Assembly: GCA_963738575.1 (NCBI GenBank)
Contig: CAVTWY010000002.1
Coordinates: 992,001 to 1,056,000, forward strand
Source of the DNA: CAVTWY01 sp963738575
GTDB taxonomy: Bacteria > Pseudomonadota > Gammaproteobacteria > Burkholderiales > Burkholderiaceae_C
Length of the DNA: 64,000 bases
Reading direction: 5' to 3'
Below, piece by piece: positions 48,346 through 57,169 of the stretch. Under the pieces are notes generated by a model. The model searched no databases. It was not told where the DNA came from and saw only the letters and a program-made list of their open reading frames with translations. Numbering within the stretch: the first letter of the stretch is position 1; every line of letters starts with the position of its first letter. Position numbers and translations under genes: made by a program.

Positions 48346-48917
48346 ATGGGACGACCGACGGTGCTTCTTGCATGTGCTGTGCTGATGTGGGGACAAAGTC
48401 CATTGCTACATCGCACCAGCTGATGCCGCGAAACAGCACAGTCAGCGTCAGCTTGCAATGACAGAGGCCCTGGCGACTTGACCTGAAAGTACGGCTCGAA
48501 AGCCGAGGCGGCTCAGTTCCTGCGGCGCGCCGCCAACGCCGTCACGCAGCTTCCAACTTTCTGGCGCGTTGGCGTGCGGCAAAACCGACAACCAACAAAC
48601 CAACGGCCATCAATGCATAGGCCGACGAGGCCGAGGCAACAACAGCGGGTCTCATGGAAGCGCCTTTGATGCGGCTTATTTTGACCAAAAGTTACGCAGC
48701 ACCAGTTGTGTCCGCCTTGCGTCAAATCAAGCCATGCCAGGCAGCAACCCATGAACAGGGCTTATGACCTTCTGAAATCCATTCATTTGCCTCCCGCAGC
48801 TGCATCGGCGATCCTTCTCTGCGCGAAGTTTGGCGTTGAGAAGCCGAACAAGGCCACCTCCTGGGGAAACTTAAGCGCGGCGACAATTTCGATGCCACCT
48901 TTAGCGATCACGTTTTG
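48346..48917. other. 572-base gene-poor stretch at the left edge of the accessory region
   Basis: It holds one small minus-strand frame (48542-48655, listed separately) and two small stem-loops around 48490-48530. From 48783 to about 48910 the minus strand reads as protein-like (GIEIVAALKFPQEVALFG and STPNFAQRRIADAAAGGK) with no start, and I recognise no family. It could be the 3' end of a gene lost when the neighbouring aminotransferase cluster arrived, but this is weak. Confidence 0.4.
48542..48655 (-). CDS. 37-residue peptide resembling a PEP-CTERM tail
   Basis: A small open frame with an AAAGG ribosome site about ten bases before its ATG. It encodes MRPAVVASASSAYALM followed by a hydrophobic stretch AVGLLVVGFAA and a basic end RQRARKLEAA. 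This is the shape of the C-terminal sorting signal of PEP-CTERM exosortase substrates (YALM, hydrophobic helix, Arg-rich tail), but without the PEP motif and without a passenger protein. It could be a tiny membrane protein, a remnant of a larger exported protein, or chance. Confidence 0.45.
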   Translation of the reverse strand: MRPAVVASASSAYALMAVGLLVVGFAARQRARKLEAA

Positions 48918-50165
48918 ATGGATCAACAAGCCAGTATCGGCCACTCCCAAAAGAAAATAGCAACGCAAGTTGACCCGTGGCGCACTGCGAATGCGGGCAC
49001 AGTCGAGCCTCAGTCGCTCGAGCAGTTTCGGAATGACTTTCCGGCTTTCGAGGCGTGCATCTACATGAACCTGGCCGGACGGGGAATCCTGTCGCGCACC
49101 ACGCGCAATGCCATGGAGGCAGGCTTCGATGACCAGATGATGGGCCGGGTCGACAAGTCTGCATGGAAGGCGGCCGCCGATGACGCGCGCCAACTCTTTG
49201 CGGGCCTTCTGCATGCGCGACTCAACGAAATCGCTTGCACCAAGAATGTTTCAGACGGGCTGAACGCGCTTGCCACGGCACTGCCTTGGCGCGCAGGCGA
49301 CAACGTCGTGTATTGCCCAGACTTCGATCATCCCAACGCTGCTTACGCGTGGCTCAACTTGAGCCACATGGGCGTTGAGCACCGTCCCGTGCCCCTGCAT
49401 GCCAACGGAGGACTTGACATTGCAGCGATCCGACGCGCGACTGACTCCCGAACGCGCCTCGTGACCGTGGCCTCCGTCAACTTTGTGTCAGGCATGCGCG
49501 CCGAGTTGGCCGAGATTGGAAACCACTGTCGCCGGGCCGGCATCTTTTTTCTCGTCGACGGGGCGCAGTCAACTGGGGTACTCGATGTCGACGTTGAAGA
49601 AGCGTGTATCGACGGCTGGTGTGCCTCGGGGAACAAGGGGCTGCTGGGGCCTTACGGCGTCGGTTTCGCATACTGCCGTGAGGAAATCGCTGTCCAACTG
49701 CAGCCCGTCTATCTCAGCCGCTTCGGCGTCAATGCGGGGCATTTGCCTGAATCGGAGATGGGCTCGCCGCACTACGAACTCCATGCGGGTGCACGCCGGT
49801 TTGAGGTCGGCAATGCAAATTGGACCGGGCTCATCGCCGTGGCCACCTCCATGCGTCAACTGGGGCAGTTCGCTCAATCGACCTTGGAGCGGCGCGCAGT
49901 GGACCTCGCTTCGAGGCTTGCAGAGGGCCTGCGCGACGCGGGATACGAAGTGCCACGGCTGGCGCGGCGCGACTTGCAGTCTCACATCGTTGCCGCGTAT
50001 CGAGGTAAACACGACCGTGCCCGCCTGGAGCGCCTCGATCAGCAGCTTTGCGCGTCCCACGTCGCGTTTTCAAGACGCCTGGGCTCGATTCGATTTGGAC
50101 TTCACGCCTACAACACGGAATCAGACGTGGATCACGTCGTGGATTTGGCAACAAAGTTGCGCTGA
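48918..50165 (+). CDS. Class V aminotransferase (PLP enzyme)
   Basis: About 415 residues, fold-type I PLP enzyme of the cysteine desulfurase / isopenicillin-N epimerase group. Markers: YMNLAGRGILSRTTRNAM at the N-terminus, the cofactor-binding FFLVDGAQSTG, and a Schiff-base Lys in CASGNKGLLGPYGVGF. No Cys-loop typical of IscS or SufS is seen, so epimerase, lyase or transaminase activity is more likely than desulfuration. The ATG at 48918 has no good ribosome site, so the true start is uncertain. It is followed by RidA and a Bug receptor, suggesting a catabolic unit for an amino compound. Confidence 0.78.
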   Translation: MDQQASIGHSQKKIATQVDPWRTANAGTVEPQSLEQFRNDFPAFEACIYMNLAGRGILSRTTRNAMEAGFDDQMMGRVDKSAWKAAADDARQLFAGLLHARLNEIACTKNVSDGLNALATALPWRAGDNVVYCPDFDHPNAAYAWLNLSHMGVEHRPVPLHANGGLDIAAIRRATDSRTRLVTVASVNFVSGMRAELAEIGNHCRRAGIFFLVDGAQSTGVLDVDVEEACIDGWCASGNKGLLGPYGVGFAYCREEIAVQLQPVYLSRFGVNAGHLPESEMGSPHYELHAGARRFEVGNANWTGLIAVATSMRQLGQFAQSTLERRAVDLASRLAEGLRDAGYEVPRLARRDLQSHIVAAYRGKHDRARLERLDQQLCASHVAFSRRLGSIRFGLHAYNTESDVDHVVDLATKLR

Positions 50166-50178
50166 TCGGCAGGTGCAG

Positions 50179-50651
50179 ATGATGGGAAATGTAGAAACGC
50201 GCTTGGTTACCGCCCAGATCGTCGTGCCGGATGCACCGATGCCAGCCGGCAACTACGTTCCTTACGTCGTCTCGCGAGGGCACGTTTTTGTCTCTGGCCA
50301 GACCTGCAAGGTGAAAGGCCAAGTGGCCTACAAGGGCATGGTGGGACGAGAGCTGTCACTGGAGGACGGCAGGTTCGCGGCGCCATTTGCGCCATCAATT
50401 TGCTCTCGCAGCTGAAGCTGGCCTGCGGTGGCGACCTGGACCGGGTTGCGCGGTGCGTGCGACTTGGCGGCTTCGTGTGCAGCGACGAGGCATTTACCCA
50501 ACAGCCGGAGGTGCTGAACGGCGCCTCCGACGTGATGTTGACTGCCTTTGGTGATGCCGGGCGGCATGCCCGCACGGCTGTGGGCGTGGCCGTGTTGCCT
50601 TCGAATTCAGCGGTCGAAGTGGACGCAGTGTTCGAGCTGTTCGATCCTTGA
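50179..50651 (+). CDS. RidA-family protein, one frameshift
   Basis: About 157 residues when one base is restored near 50363-50375. RidA enzymes hydrolyse reactive enamine/imine intermediates released by PLP enzymes, which fits its position 14 bases after the class V aminotransferase. The first half reads YVPYVVSRGHVFVSGQT, the second AINLLSQLKLACGGDLDRV and ends in AVGVAVLPSNSAVEVDAVFE with the conserved Glu near the end. Two adjacent ATGs (50179, 50182) are candidates. A longer N-terminus than the classic 128-residue RidA puts it in another RidA subgroup. Confidence 0.78.
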
Positions 50652-50722
50652 TTGACGCCAGAACTGCGCACACCGTCACGCCTACCACCCTCAGATCAGT
50701 TCCCACCCTACCGGAGCCTTTC

Positions 50723-51706
50723 ATGAAGTTCGCATCAAGACGCCTACTCTTGTCCTCGATCGTTGCATGCCTCGTCGTTGCACCCGCGCAGGCAGCCGAG
50801 GATTACCCTGGCCGTCCCATCACCATGGTCATCGGCTTTCCACCCGGCGGAAGTGCCGACGTTATCGGGCGCAACATCGGGGAGCGATTGGCACGCGCCC
50901 TCGGAAAACCAGTTGTCATTTCCAACCAACCAGGCTTCGGAGGCAACTTGGCAGCCGCCGCCGTCAAGAAGGCAACCGCGGATGGCTACACCATTCTGTT
51001 CGCTCCGTGGACCAGCCATGCGCTGAACACGGCACTTTACGGCGCAGCCCGCGTCGGATATTCGCTGGACAAGGACTTCACCGCCGTCTCGGTTGTCGCC
51101 TACCAACCCATGGTCTTGGTAACGAGTTCAACAGTTCCTGCCACGAACACTTCCGAGCTGATCGCAATCGGGAAACGAACACCAGGATCGCTTGCCTTTG
51201 CGTCCAGCGGGGCAGGCACCATGGAGCACGTCGCGGGCGAACTTCTTGCACGGCGTGCCGGCATCAGCATGCTGCATGTGCCTTACAAAGGCACCGGACC
51301 CGCCATGATCGACCTGATGGCCGGGCGTATCCAGGTCTACATGGTCAGCGCCGCTGCCGTCGTTTCCAACATCACCAATCCCAAAATCCGAGCGCTGATG
51401 GTGGCGTCGAAGGGACGCAATCCAGCCCTTCCCGATGTGCCAACCGCCGAGGAAGCCGGCATGGCCAACTTTCGGATCAGCCAAGGCTATGGCGTGTTGG
51501 TCCCATCTGGCACGCCCACGAGCATCGTGAAGAAACTCAACGAGAGTCTGGGCAGTCTGTTGAGCGCGCCGGATCTCAAGGCCACATTGAAAGACATGGG
51601 TGCGGTTGCTGAGTCGTCAAGCCCCCAGGAGTTTGCCGCGCGCATCACGACTGAAATGGCATCATGGGAGCAAACCATCACGCGCGAGCAGATTAAAGTC
51701 GAGTGA
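50723..51706 (+). CDS. Bug-type tripartite tricarboxylate transporter receptor
   Basis: About 327 residues, periplasmic. Signal peptide MKFASRRLLLSSIVACLVVA, cut after AQA. Mature start EDYPGRPITMVIGFPPGGSAD is the Bug-family hallmark, with LHVPYKGTGPAMIDLMAGR and the C-terminal LPDVPTAEEAGM. Bug receptors bind small carboxylates or amides for TctAB-type carriers, but no membrane subunits are nearby, as is common for these very numerous proteins. The ligand may be the substrate of the adjacent aminotransferase pathway. CGGAG precedes the ATG. Confidence 0.9.
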   Translation: MKFASRRLLLSSIVACLVVAPAQAAEDYPGRPITMVIGFPPGGSADVIGRNIGERLARALGKPVVISNQPGFGGNLAAAAVKKATADGYTILFAPWTSHALNTALYGAARVGYSLDKDFTAVSVVAYQPMVLVTSSTVPATNTSELIAIGKRTPGSLAFASSGAGTMEHVAGELLARRAGISMLHVPYKGTGPAMIDLMAGRIQVYMVSAAAVVSNITNPKIRALMVASKGRNPALPDVPTAEEAGMANFRISQGYGVLVPSGTPTSIVKKLNESLGSLLSAPDLKATLKDMGAVAESSSPQEFAARITTEMASWEQTITREQIKVE

Positions 51707-51819
51707 TGATTGAGGTGGTGTCCCGGGATGAAATGGCATTCGCCGCACACCCCGTTGGGTAGGTTGCGGCAGCATCTGCGCCCTTCACTCACCGGGCGCC
51801 GGAATTTCAACGAATCCCT

Positions 51820-52716
51820 ATGAATTTCAGACAAATTGAGGCGTTCCGCCACGTGATGCTGCACGGCAGCGTCACACGGGCTGCCGACGCCATGTCGCTT
51901 TCGCAACCCGCCGTGAGCCACCTCGTCTCAGACCTGGAGGATTGGCTCGGCTTCACATTGTTCGTTCGCCGAGCCGGACAGCCCCTGAAGCCAACGAACG
52001 AGGCCGAGTCACTGTTTGCAGCGGTGACTCGATCATTTGTGGGCTTGGAGGAGCTGACGCGCGCAGCGAGGGAGATTCGCACGCATCGCGGGGGGCACCT
52101 CCGCGTCGTGGCGCCGGCATTCATCGCCAATAGCATTCTGTGTGATGCGACTGCGGCGTACCTGAAGAAGCGAACCGACAGCAGTGCGATGATCGAGGTC
52201 AGGAATCACCACGAAATCGTGGACATGGTGGCTGGAAAAGTCATTGACCTGGCCGTTGTTGTGCTGCCTGTCGCCAGTTCGATGGTTTCCGTCGAAGAAC
52301 TTGGACCGTTCGAATTGCTGTGCGCCATGCGAAAGGACCACCCTCTTGCTGATCTTGATCGTCTGCCCATCCAGAAACTCCGCGACGCAGATCTGATAAC
52401 AAACACCGACGGATCTCAGATCGGCCTGGCAACCGAAAGGCTTCTGCACGCGAGCGGGATTTCCGTCAGGCGTCGTGTGACGGTTCGAAACCAAGAGATC
52501 GCGTGCAGCTTGGTCGCGCGCCGCGTCGGCATCGCCATCGTCGCCAGACCGCTACCGGACCATGTCGAAGACTACCCCGAGGTGGTCTTTCGCCCTTTCG
52601 AGCCAGCAGCGCACATTTCGATTGGCGTGCTGGTACCGAAATCGGTAGAGCCTTCGCGGCCGACGGCTGAATTCATTGAGTGCGTGCGTGAAAGCGCTCA
52701 GCGCTTCATTCGCTAG
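51820..52716 (+). CDS. LysR-family transcriptional regulator
   Basis: 298 residues. N-terminal helix-turn-helix MNFRQIEAFRHVMLHGSVTR with ADAMSLSQPAVSHLVSDLED, then the ligand-binding fold beginning GGHLRVVAPAF and ending near FIECVRESAQRFIR. It lies 113 bases after the Bug receptor in the same direction, so it is probably a local regulator of the aminotransferase-RidA-Bug unit. The effector is unknown. Confidence 0.88.
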   Translation: MNFRQIEAFRHVMLHGSVTRAADAMSLSQPAVSHLVSDLEDWLGFTLFVRRAGQPLKPTNEAESLFAAVTRSFVGLEELTRAAREIRTHRGGHLRVVAPAFIANSILCDATAAYLKKRTDSSAMIEVRNHHEIVDMVAGKVIDLAVVVLPVASSMVSVEELGPFELLCAMRKDHPLADLDRLPIQKLRDADLITNTDGSQIGLATERLLHASGISVRRRVTVRNQEIACSLVARRVGIAIVARPLPDHVEDYPEVVFRPFEPAAHISIGVLVPKSVEPSRPTAEFIECVRESAQRFIR

Positions 52717-52850
52717 CAGCACTGGCCAGGATTCTGGCACTGGCAACAAGCGTTCCATCCGAAGCGAGCCAACTTGGCGGGCGCCTTTCAAAGACATTGC
52801 AACTGCTTTGGGTCGCCGCATAATCCAGTGGTCACTTTCAAGGAGGCACG

Positions 52851-53318
52851 ATGCGCAACTTCACGGTGGCCTCCGCCCTGTGCGTGCTCCTGGGCTGGGG
52901 TGTGTCGTCAGCCCAGTCAACCCCACCCGCTCCAAGCTTCAATGCAGAGCTGGCCCAAACGGTGGGGGCTGACGATTTTGGCATGCGTTGGTATGTGCTC
53001 GTGGTGCTCAAGACCGGCCCCACCCCCATGCCTGCAGGAAAAGAGCGGGACGAAATGTTCAAAGGGCACTTTGCCAACATCAATCGACTCGCCGCCGAGA
53101 AAAAACTCGCGCTGGCGGGGCCCTTCGATGGGGAGGGCGGTTGGCGCGGTCTATTCATTCTTGCCGTGTCAGACATCGAAGCGGCCAAGCAACTCACCGC
53201 GTCGGATCCCGTAGTCAGCAGCGGAGAAATGGTGGCCGAGTACCACAAGTACTATGGCTCTGCAGCCTTGATGCTTGTGAGTGATGCTCACAAACAAGTG
53301 ACGAAGAAAAACTTTTAG
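52851..53318 (+). CDS. Exported YciI-like protein
   Basis: 155 residues. A signal peptide (MRNFTVASALCVLLGWGVSS, cut after AQS) precedes a YCII-type alpha/beta barrel: MRWYVLVVLKTGPTPMP, KGHFANINRLAAEKKLALAG, GWRGLFILAVSDIEAAKQL. The family includes small dehydratase-like or dimeric ferredoxin-fold proteins; an exported version is less common. A strong AGGAGG ribosome site precedes the ATG. The function here is unknown. Confidence 0.72.
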   Translation: MRNFTVASALCVLLGWGVSSAQSTPPAPSFNAELAQTVGADDFGMRWYVLVVLKTGPTPMPAGKERDEMFKGHFANINRLAAEKKLALAGPFDGEGGWRGLFILAVSDIEAAKQLTASDPVVSSGEMVAEYHKYYGSAALMLVSDAHKQVTKKNF

Positions 53319-53441
53319 GGTGGTTTGTGGTGTCTAGCGACACCATGCGTTAACCCGTTTTTTGACGTGGTTAACCATGAGCGTGGAGCTCGCCTACTGC
53401 GCCAGCAGCAAAGCGCCCACCTCCTCGAAGACGTGCGCGTG

Positions 53442-53984
53442 CTACACGCATGCAAGCAATCGGTGCGGTTGTGCAGGCAGCTTGACTGTGATCGAGCTGC
53501 CAGGTTGTACAACGCCACTCGCAATGACCACGCCCATGACCCCCGCCTTGCGAATCAGCTTTCCATCCGGTGTTCGGCCAAGCACCGCTGCCGTGAGGCC
53601 CTTGTGAAACTGATTGAGTTGCTCGCATGGGTTGCGCAGGCCTGTGAGTTTGACGATTGCGGACGGGCCTAGGTGTAGTTCGGTATCGACCGGCAAGGCC
53701 AGCAGATTGAGATGGCGTGTCGTGATGTTCTCACCGACTTGGCCGGGTACCAACTCGAAACCTTGTGTGGCCAACGCTTCAAACAGCTCAGCATGAATGA
53801 GATGCACCTGCCGCAGGTTCGGCTGTGTCGGGTCTCGCGCGACTCGTGAGCGATGCTTCACCGTGGTTCCGCAGTGGGCATCGCCTTCGACGCCAAGGCC
53901 GGCGAGCAGCCTGATCTGCGACGTCGTGACTTTGGAGAATGAGTGCATTGAACTCGTGTTGACCGCTATAACGAGAGGATTCAT
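53442..53984 (-). CDS. MOSC-domain protein
   Basis: About 180 residues. The MOSC beta-barrel signature includes LAGLGVEGDAHCGTTVKHRS near the N-terminus, PGQVGENITTRHLNL and the conserved Cys in GLRNPCEQLNQF. MOSC domains bind the molybdenum cofactor or carry sulfur; standalone bacterial members (YiiM-like) reduce N-hydroxylated compounds. ATG 53984 is preferred over one five codons earlier. Small inverted repeats lie in the noncoding gap 53319-53441 after its stop. Confidence 0.82.
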   Translation of the reverse strand: MNPLVIAVNTSSMHSFSKVTTSQIRLLAGLGVEGDAHCGTTVKHRSRVARDPTQPNLRQVHLIHAELFEALATQGFELVPGQVGENITTRHLNLLALPVDTELHLGPSAIVKLTGLRNPCEQLNQFHKGLTAAVLGRTPDGKLIRKAGVMGVVIASGVVQPGSSITVKLPAQPHRLLACV

Positions 53985-54069
53985 TTGCAAGCTGTCCAAT
54001 GGTTGGAAGCTACCTGAGTGCGAACGCGAGGCACATCGTTGCGCATTTGGATCTCAACGCAGTTGGGCT

Positions 54070-54816
54070 TCATTTTTTTGCAGAGATGGTAAGACTTTGA
54101 GTCGCAAGCTGCTTCATCCGTGCTCCGTTCGCAAACACCAACCACAGACTGAGTGCAAGTTCGGCGAAGAACGCAGGGAACAACACCGCAGGAAAGAGCA
54201 TTTTCGCAAGCGACGGCACTAGCAAAAGTGCGAGGCTGTTGACCAAGTAGCTCAGGCCGGCAAGCCCCAGCAACGCGCCGAGTACGCGGGGCATGAAGCC
54301 AGACTTTACGATCAGCCATCCGCGCACCAGGCACACAAAGCCAAAGAAGATCAGGCCAACGCCAAAACCAGCACCGTGCAGGTCAACCGCCAGAAGCGCA
54401 AGTGCGTGTGCGCCTAGCTTGTTTGCTGCGATGACGGAAGCATTCAGCGCATAGAGCGCGGCCACAAGCGCGAGCTTGTTGGTCACGAGCACGCAGGTTT
54501 GCACAACATTGAACACGGTGGCGAGAAGTGCAAGTGGATGACTGACCGGCCTGAGAAGCAAGTAAAAGAAGACGATCAGTGGCACATCAAGTACGTGCAT
54601 CACGAGATCCGTGACGATACCCACGCGCCACAAGAGCTGTGAGCCCAGGATGTTGGCCGTAGTAGCCGTTGCATCGCCAGCAACCACAAGTGACCCGCGT
54701 ACAAACACCTCCCCGAACAGACCCAGGCCAATGTTGGCGAGGTACAGGATGCCTGCGGTCCGGGCCGAGATGAGCGTGGTCGACATTGGCGTGGCCATGG
54801 TGATCGGGTGCTTCAT
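54070..54816 (-). CDS. DUF4386 membrane protein
   Basis: About 248 residues with six or so hydrophobic segments, for example TAGILYLANIGLGLFGEVFV, LVMHVLDVPLIVFFYLLLRP, GLIFFGFVCLVRGWLIV and LGALLGLAGLSYLVNSLALL. The pattern, including the GFMPRVLG loop, fits DUF4386. Function unknown. It lies 16 bases downstream of a RidA gene on the same strand. Confidence 0.75.
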   Translation of the reverse strand: MKHPITMATPMSTTLISARTAGILYLANIGLGLFGEVFVRGSLVVAGDATATTANILGSQLLWRVGIVTDLVMHVLDVPLIVFFYLLLRPVSHPLALLATVFNVVQTCVLVTNKLALVAALYALNASVIAANKLGAHALALLAVDLHGAGFGVGLIFFGFVCLVRGWLIVKSGFMPRVLGALLGLAGLSYLVNSLALLLVPSLAKMLFPAVLFPAFFAELALSLWLVFANGARMKQLATQSLTISAKK

Positions 54817-54832
54817 GCCTTGCAAGGGTGTG

Positions 54833-55219
54833 TCAGCGCTCGGGCTTTAGCGCCGTCACTTCAATCTCGATTTTCATGCGCGGGTCGAGCAAATTTGCAG
54901 AGATCATCATGGCCGCTGGGCGAACGTCGCCGAAGTATTTTTTTAGCACCGGCCAGCACTTGGGGAAGTCAGCGGCTACTGGCAAGACGTAGGTGACGCG
55001 GACGACGTCCGCCAGCGAAGACTCCGCCAACTTGAGCGCGTGCTCAATGTTCTTGAAGCACTGCTCGGTCTGCACTTCCAAGCTGTCCGAGATCGTCATG
55101 TTCGAGTAGTCAAAGCCCGTGGTCCCCGACACAAAGACCCACGGGTCTTGGCGCACGGCACGGCTGTAGCCAGCGTCTGCCTCAAAAGTTGAGCCAGAGC
55201 TAATCAGTTGACGAGTCAT
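54833..55219 (-). CDS. RidA-family protein
   Basis: 128 residues, the classic RidA length. FEADAGYSRAVRQDPWVFVS, TTGFDYSNMTISDSLEVQTE and VRPAAMMISANLLDPRMKIE match the family; the conserved Arg and Glu of the active site are in RPAAMMI and KIEIEVTAL. It probably deaminates reactive imines or has a related enamine-hydrolysing role. It forms a pair with DUF4386. Confidence 0.87.
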   Translation of the reverse strand: MTRQLISSGSTFEADAGYSRAVRQDPWVFVSGTTGFDYSNMTISDSLEVQTEQCFKNIEHALKLAESSLADVVRVTYVLPVAADFPKCWPVLKKYFGDVRPAAMMISANLLDPRMKIEIEVTALKPER

Positions 55220-55408
55220 TCAATGCCTTTCGGTTGTGCGGTAATCGAAAAGGGAATGCTTTGGGGCGAATGAGTACGGGTGGCATCGACGATGGTGAAG
55301 TACCGCAACGGTGCCTCCCTTGCGCTACGAATAGGTAAACCCGAAATCAGAGGATGTTGATTGGTTCATCGGAGACTTCGCCGCCCGATCGCGCATGTCA
55401 CGTGCCGC

Positions 55409-55795
55409 TCACTGCTCCGCACCCGCCACAGCCCACCGCGACGCCGCCGTCTTGACTGCGGCCACCTTGGGCGCCGGCGGCGGCTCGGGCAGCAAGCAGG
55501 CTTCGACCACCATCAGGCGGTTGTCTTTGGCAAAGTTCATCGCAAAGTCCCAGGCCATGGGTTCGATGTCTCGCAGGCGTTCGTCCACCACCACGCATTT
55601 GATGTCATCCAGCACATGGGGCACGCAGTAGGGTGAATAACCGATGTGGGCGCCCATGCCTGCAGCTTTGGCGCCAGGGCGAAAGGACGACAAGGCGCCG
55701 GCAAGCCGCTCGGGCCAGTCGCTGGGGCGAAAGGTCTGGCCATCCAAGGTGACTCCTTGGATGAAAAACTCGCGGGGTTTGACGGTTTCAGGCAT
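55409..55795 (-). CDS. DUF3579 protein
   Basis: About 128 residues. The core REFFIQGVTLDGQTFRPSDW and SYSP-like GYSPYCVPHVLDDIKCVVVD identify DUF3579, a small soluble family found beside argD/argF in Burkholderiales. ATG 55795 (MPETVKPREFF) is used; the frame runs further upstream without similarity. It is divergent from argD with a 138-base gap. A role linked to arginine synthesis is only suggested by position. Confidence 0.8.
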   Translation of the reverse strand: MPETVKPREFFIQGVTLDGQTFRPSDWPERLAGALSSFRPGAKAAGMGAHIGYSPYCVPHVLDDIKCVVVDERLRDIEPMAWDFAMNFAKDNRLMVVEACLLPEPPPAPKVAAVKTAASRWAVAGAEQ

Positions 55796-55933
55796 GGATT
55801 TCCCCGATTGTGCCCGCCACCAGCGTCGCGCTGGTGGCACAGTGCGGCCACGCGACGCCCGCCAGCGTGCAGGCTGCACGGGTCGCGAACCGTAGAATGT
55901 TTGCCAGCAGCCGTTTCTTCAGAAAGGTGAACC

Positions 55934-57169
55934 ATGTCACACGCCGTTGCCGACAAGCCTGTCGCCGCCCCCGTGAACCCCGAACCTCACGTGATGCGCA
56001 CCTACGGCCGCATGCCTTTTGCGTTGTCGCATGGCAAGGGCACGCGCGTGTGGGACACCAACGGCAAAGAGTACCTTGACGCTTTTGCTGGCATTGCCGT
56101 CAACACCCTGGGCCACGGCCACCCCAAACTGGTGCCCGCGCTGCAAGACCAAATTGCCAAGCTCATCCACACCAGCAACTACTACACATCGCCCCTCCAA
56201 GAAAAGCTAGCCGCCGAGATTTGCCGCTTGTCAGGCCTGTCGTCAGTCTTCTTTTGCTCCACCGGGCTGGAAGCCAACGAGGGGGCCATCAAGCTGGCGC
56301 GGCGTTTTGGGGTGGTGACGCGCGGCATCGCCAAACCCGAGATCGTGGTATTTGAAAAAGGCTTTCACGGCCGCTCGCTGGCCACGCTGTCGGCCACCGG
56401 CAACGAGAAGATCAAGCGTAACTTTGGGCCCATGGTCGAAGGCTTTGTGCCCGTGCCGCTCAACGACCTGGAGGCGCTAAAGAAGGTGCTGGCCAGCAAC
56501 AAGAACATTTGCGCCCTCTTCTTGGAAACCATCCAAGGCGAAGGCGGTGTCACACCCGCACGCTGGGACATGCTGCGCGAAATGCGCAAGCTGTGCGACG
56601 AGTACAACCTGCTGTACATGCTGGACGAGGTGCAATGCGGCATGGGCCGCACTGGCAAGTGGTTTGCCCACCAGTGGGCAGGCGTGGTGCCCGACGTGAT
56701 GCCGATGGCCAAGGGCTTGGGTTCGGGCGTGCCCGTGGGCGCCATCGCCGTGGGGCCTCGCGCCAAAGACTTGTTTGGCCCGGGCGACCATGGCACCACC
56801 TTTGGTGGCAACCCCTTGTCGATGCGCGCCGGGGTGGAGACCATCCGCATCATGCAAGAAGACGGCCTGCTTGAAAACGCAGCCACCGTGGGTGCCCAGA
56901 TCAAAGGTGACCTGGAGCGTGAGCTGACAGGGGTTGAGGGCTTTGTCGAAATCAGGGGCCATGGTTTGATGCTGGGCGTGCAACTGGCCCGCCCTTGCGG
57001 CGTCGTGCAAATGCGCGCCGCAGAGGCTGGCTTGCTGCTGGGCGTGACGGCCGACACCGTGGTGCGTCTGGTGCCCCCACTGATTTTTTCGCGTGATGAC
57101 GCGCGCGAGCTGGTGCGCATCTTGGTGCCCATCATCAAGACCTTCTTGGCAGAAACCCGGCCGGCATGA
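55934..57169 (+). CDS. argD: Acetylornithine aminotransferase
   Basis: 411 residues, class III PLP transaminase. Converts N-acetylglutamate semialdehyde to N-acetylornithine; it may also act on succinyldiaminopimelate. Markers: NTLGHGHPKLVPAL, FFCSTGLEANEGAIKLAR, the PLP aspartate in YMLDEVQCGMGRTG, and Lys in MPMAKGLGSGVPVGA. A TAGAAT at 55893-55898 could be its -10 box. The stop overlaps the argF start by four bases (ATGA). Confidence 0.93.
   Translation: MSHAVADKPVAAPVNPEPHVMRTYGRMPFALSHGKGTRVWDTNGKEYLDAFAGIAVNTLGHGHPKLVPALQDQIAKLIHTSNYYTSPLQEKLAAEICRLSGLSSVFFCSTGLEANEGAIKLARRFGVVTRGIAKPEIVVFEKGFHGRSLATLSATGNEKIKRNFGPMVEGFVPVPLNDLEALKKVLASNKNICALFLETIQGEGGVTPARWDMLREMRKLCDEYNLLYMLDEVQCGMGRTGKWFAHQWAGVVPDVMPMAKGLGSGVPVGAIAVGPRAKDLFGPGDHGTTFGGNPLSMRAGVETIRIMQEDGLLENAATVGAQIKGDLERELTGVEGFVEIRGHGLMLGVQLARPCGVVQMRAAEAGLLLGVTADTVVRLVPPLIFSRDDARELVRILVPIIKTFLAETRPA

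Noticed and set aside
48918..50165. The class V aminotransferase as an IscS/SufS cysteine desulfurase
   Set aside because: No catalytic Cys loop is found in the C-terminal region and no Fe-S assembly genes are nearby.
1815..50651. Programmed ribosomal frameshifting as the cause of the broken frames
   Set aside because: The breaks occur in unrelated genes, in both directions, without a common slippery heptamer or downstream structure, and the relatives I know of encode these proteins in one frame.
53319..53441. A possible tRNA or attachment site in the gap after the YciI-like gene
   Set aside because: Only short hairpins (GGTGTC/GACACC and GTTAACC/GGTTAAC) are present; there is no T-loop or acceptor stem.
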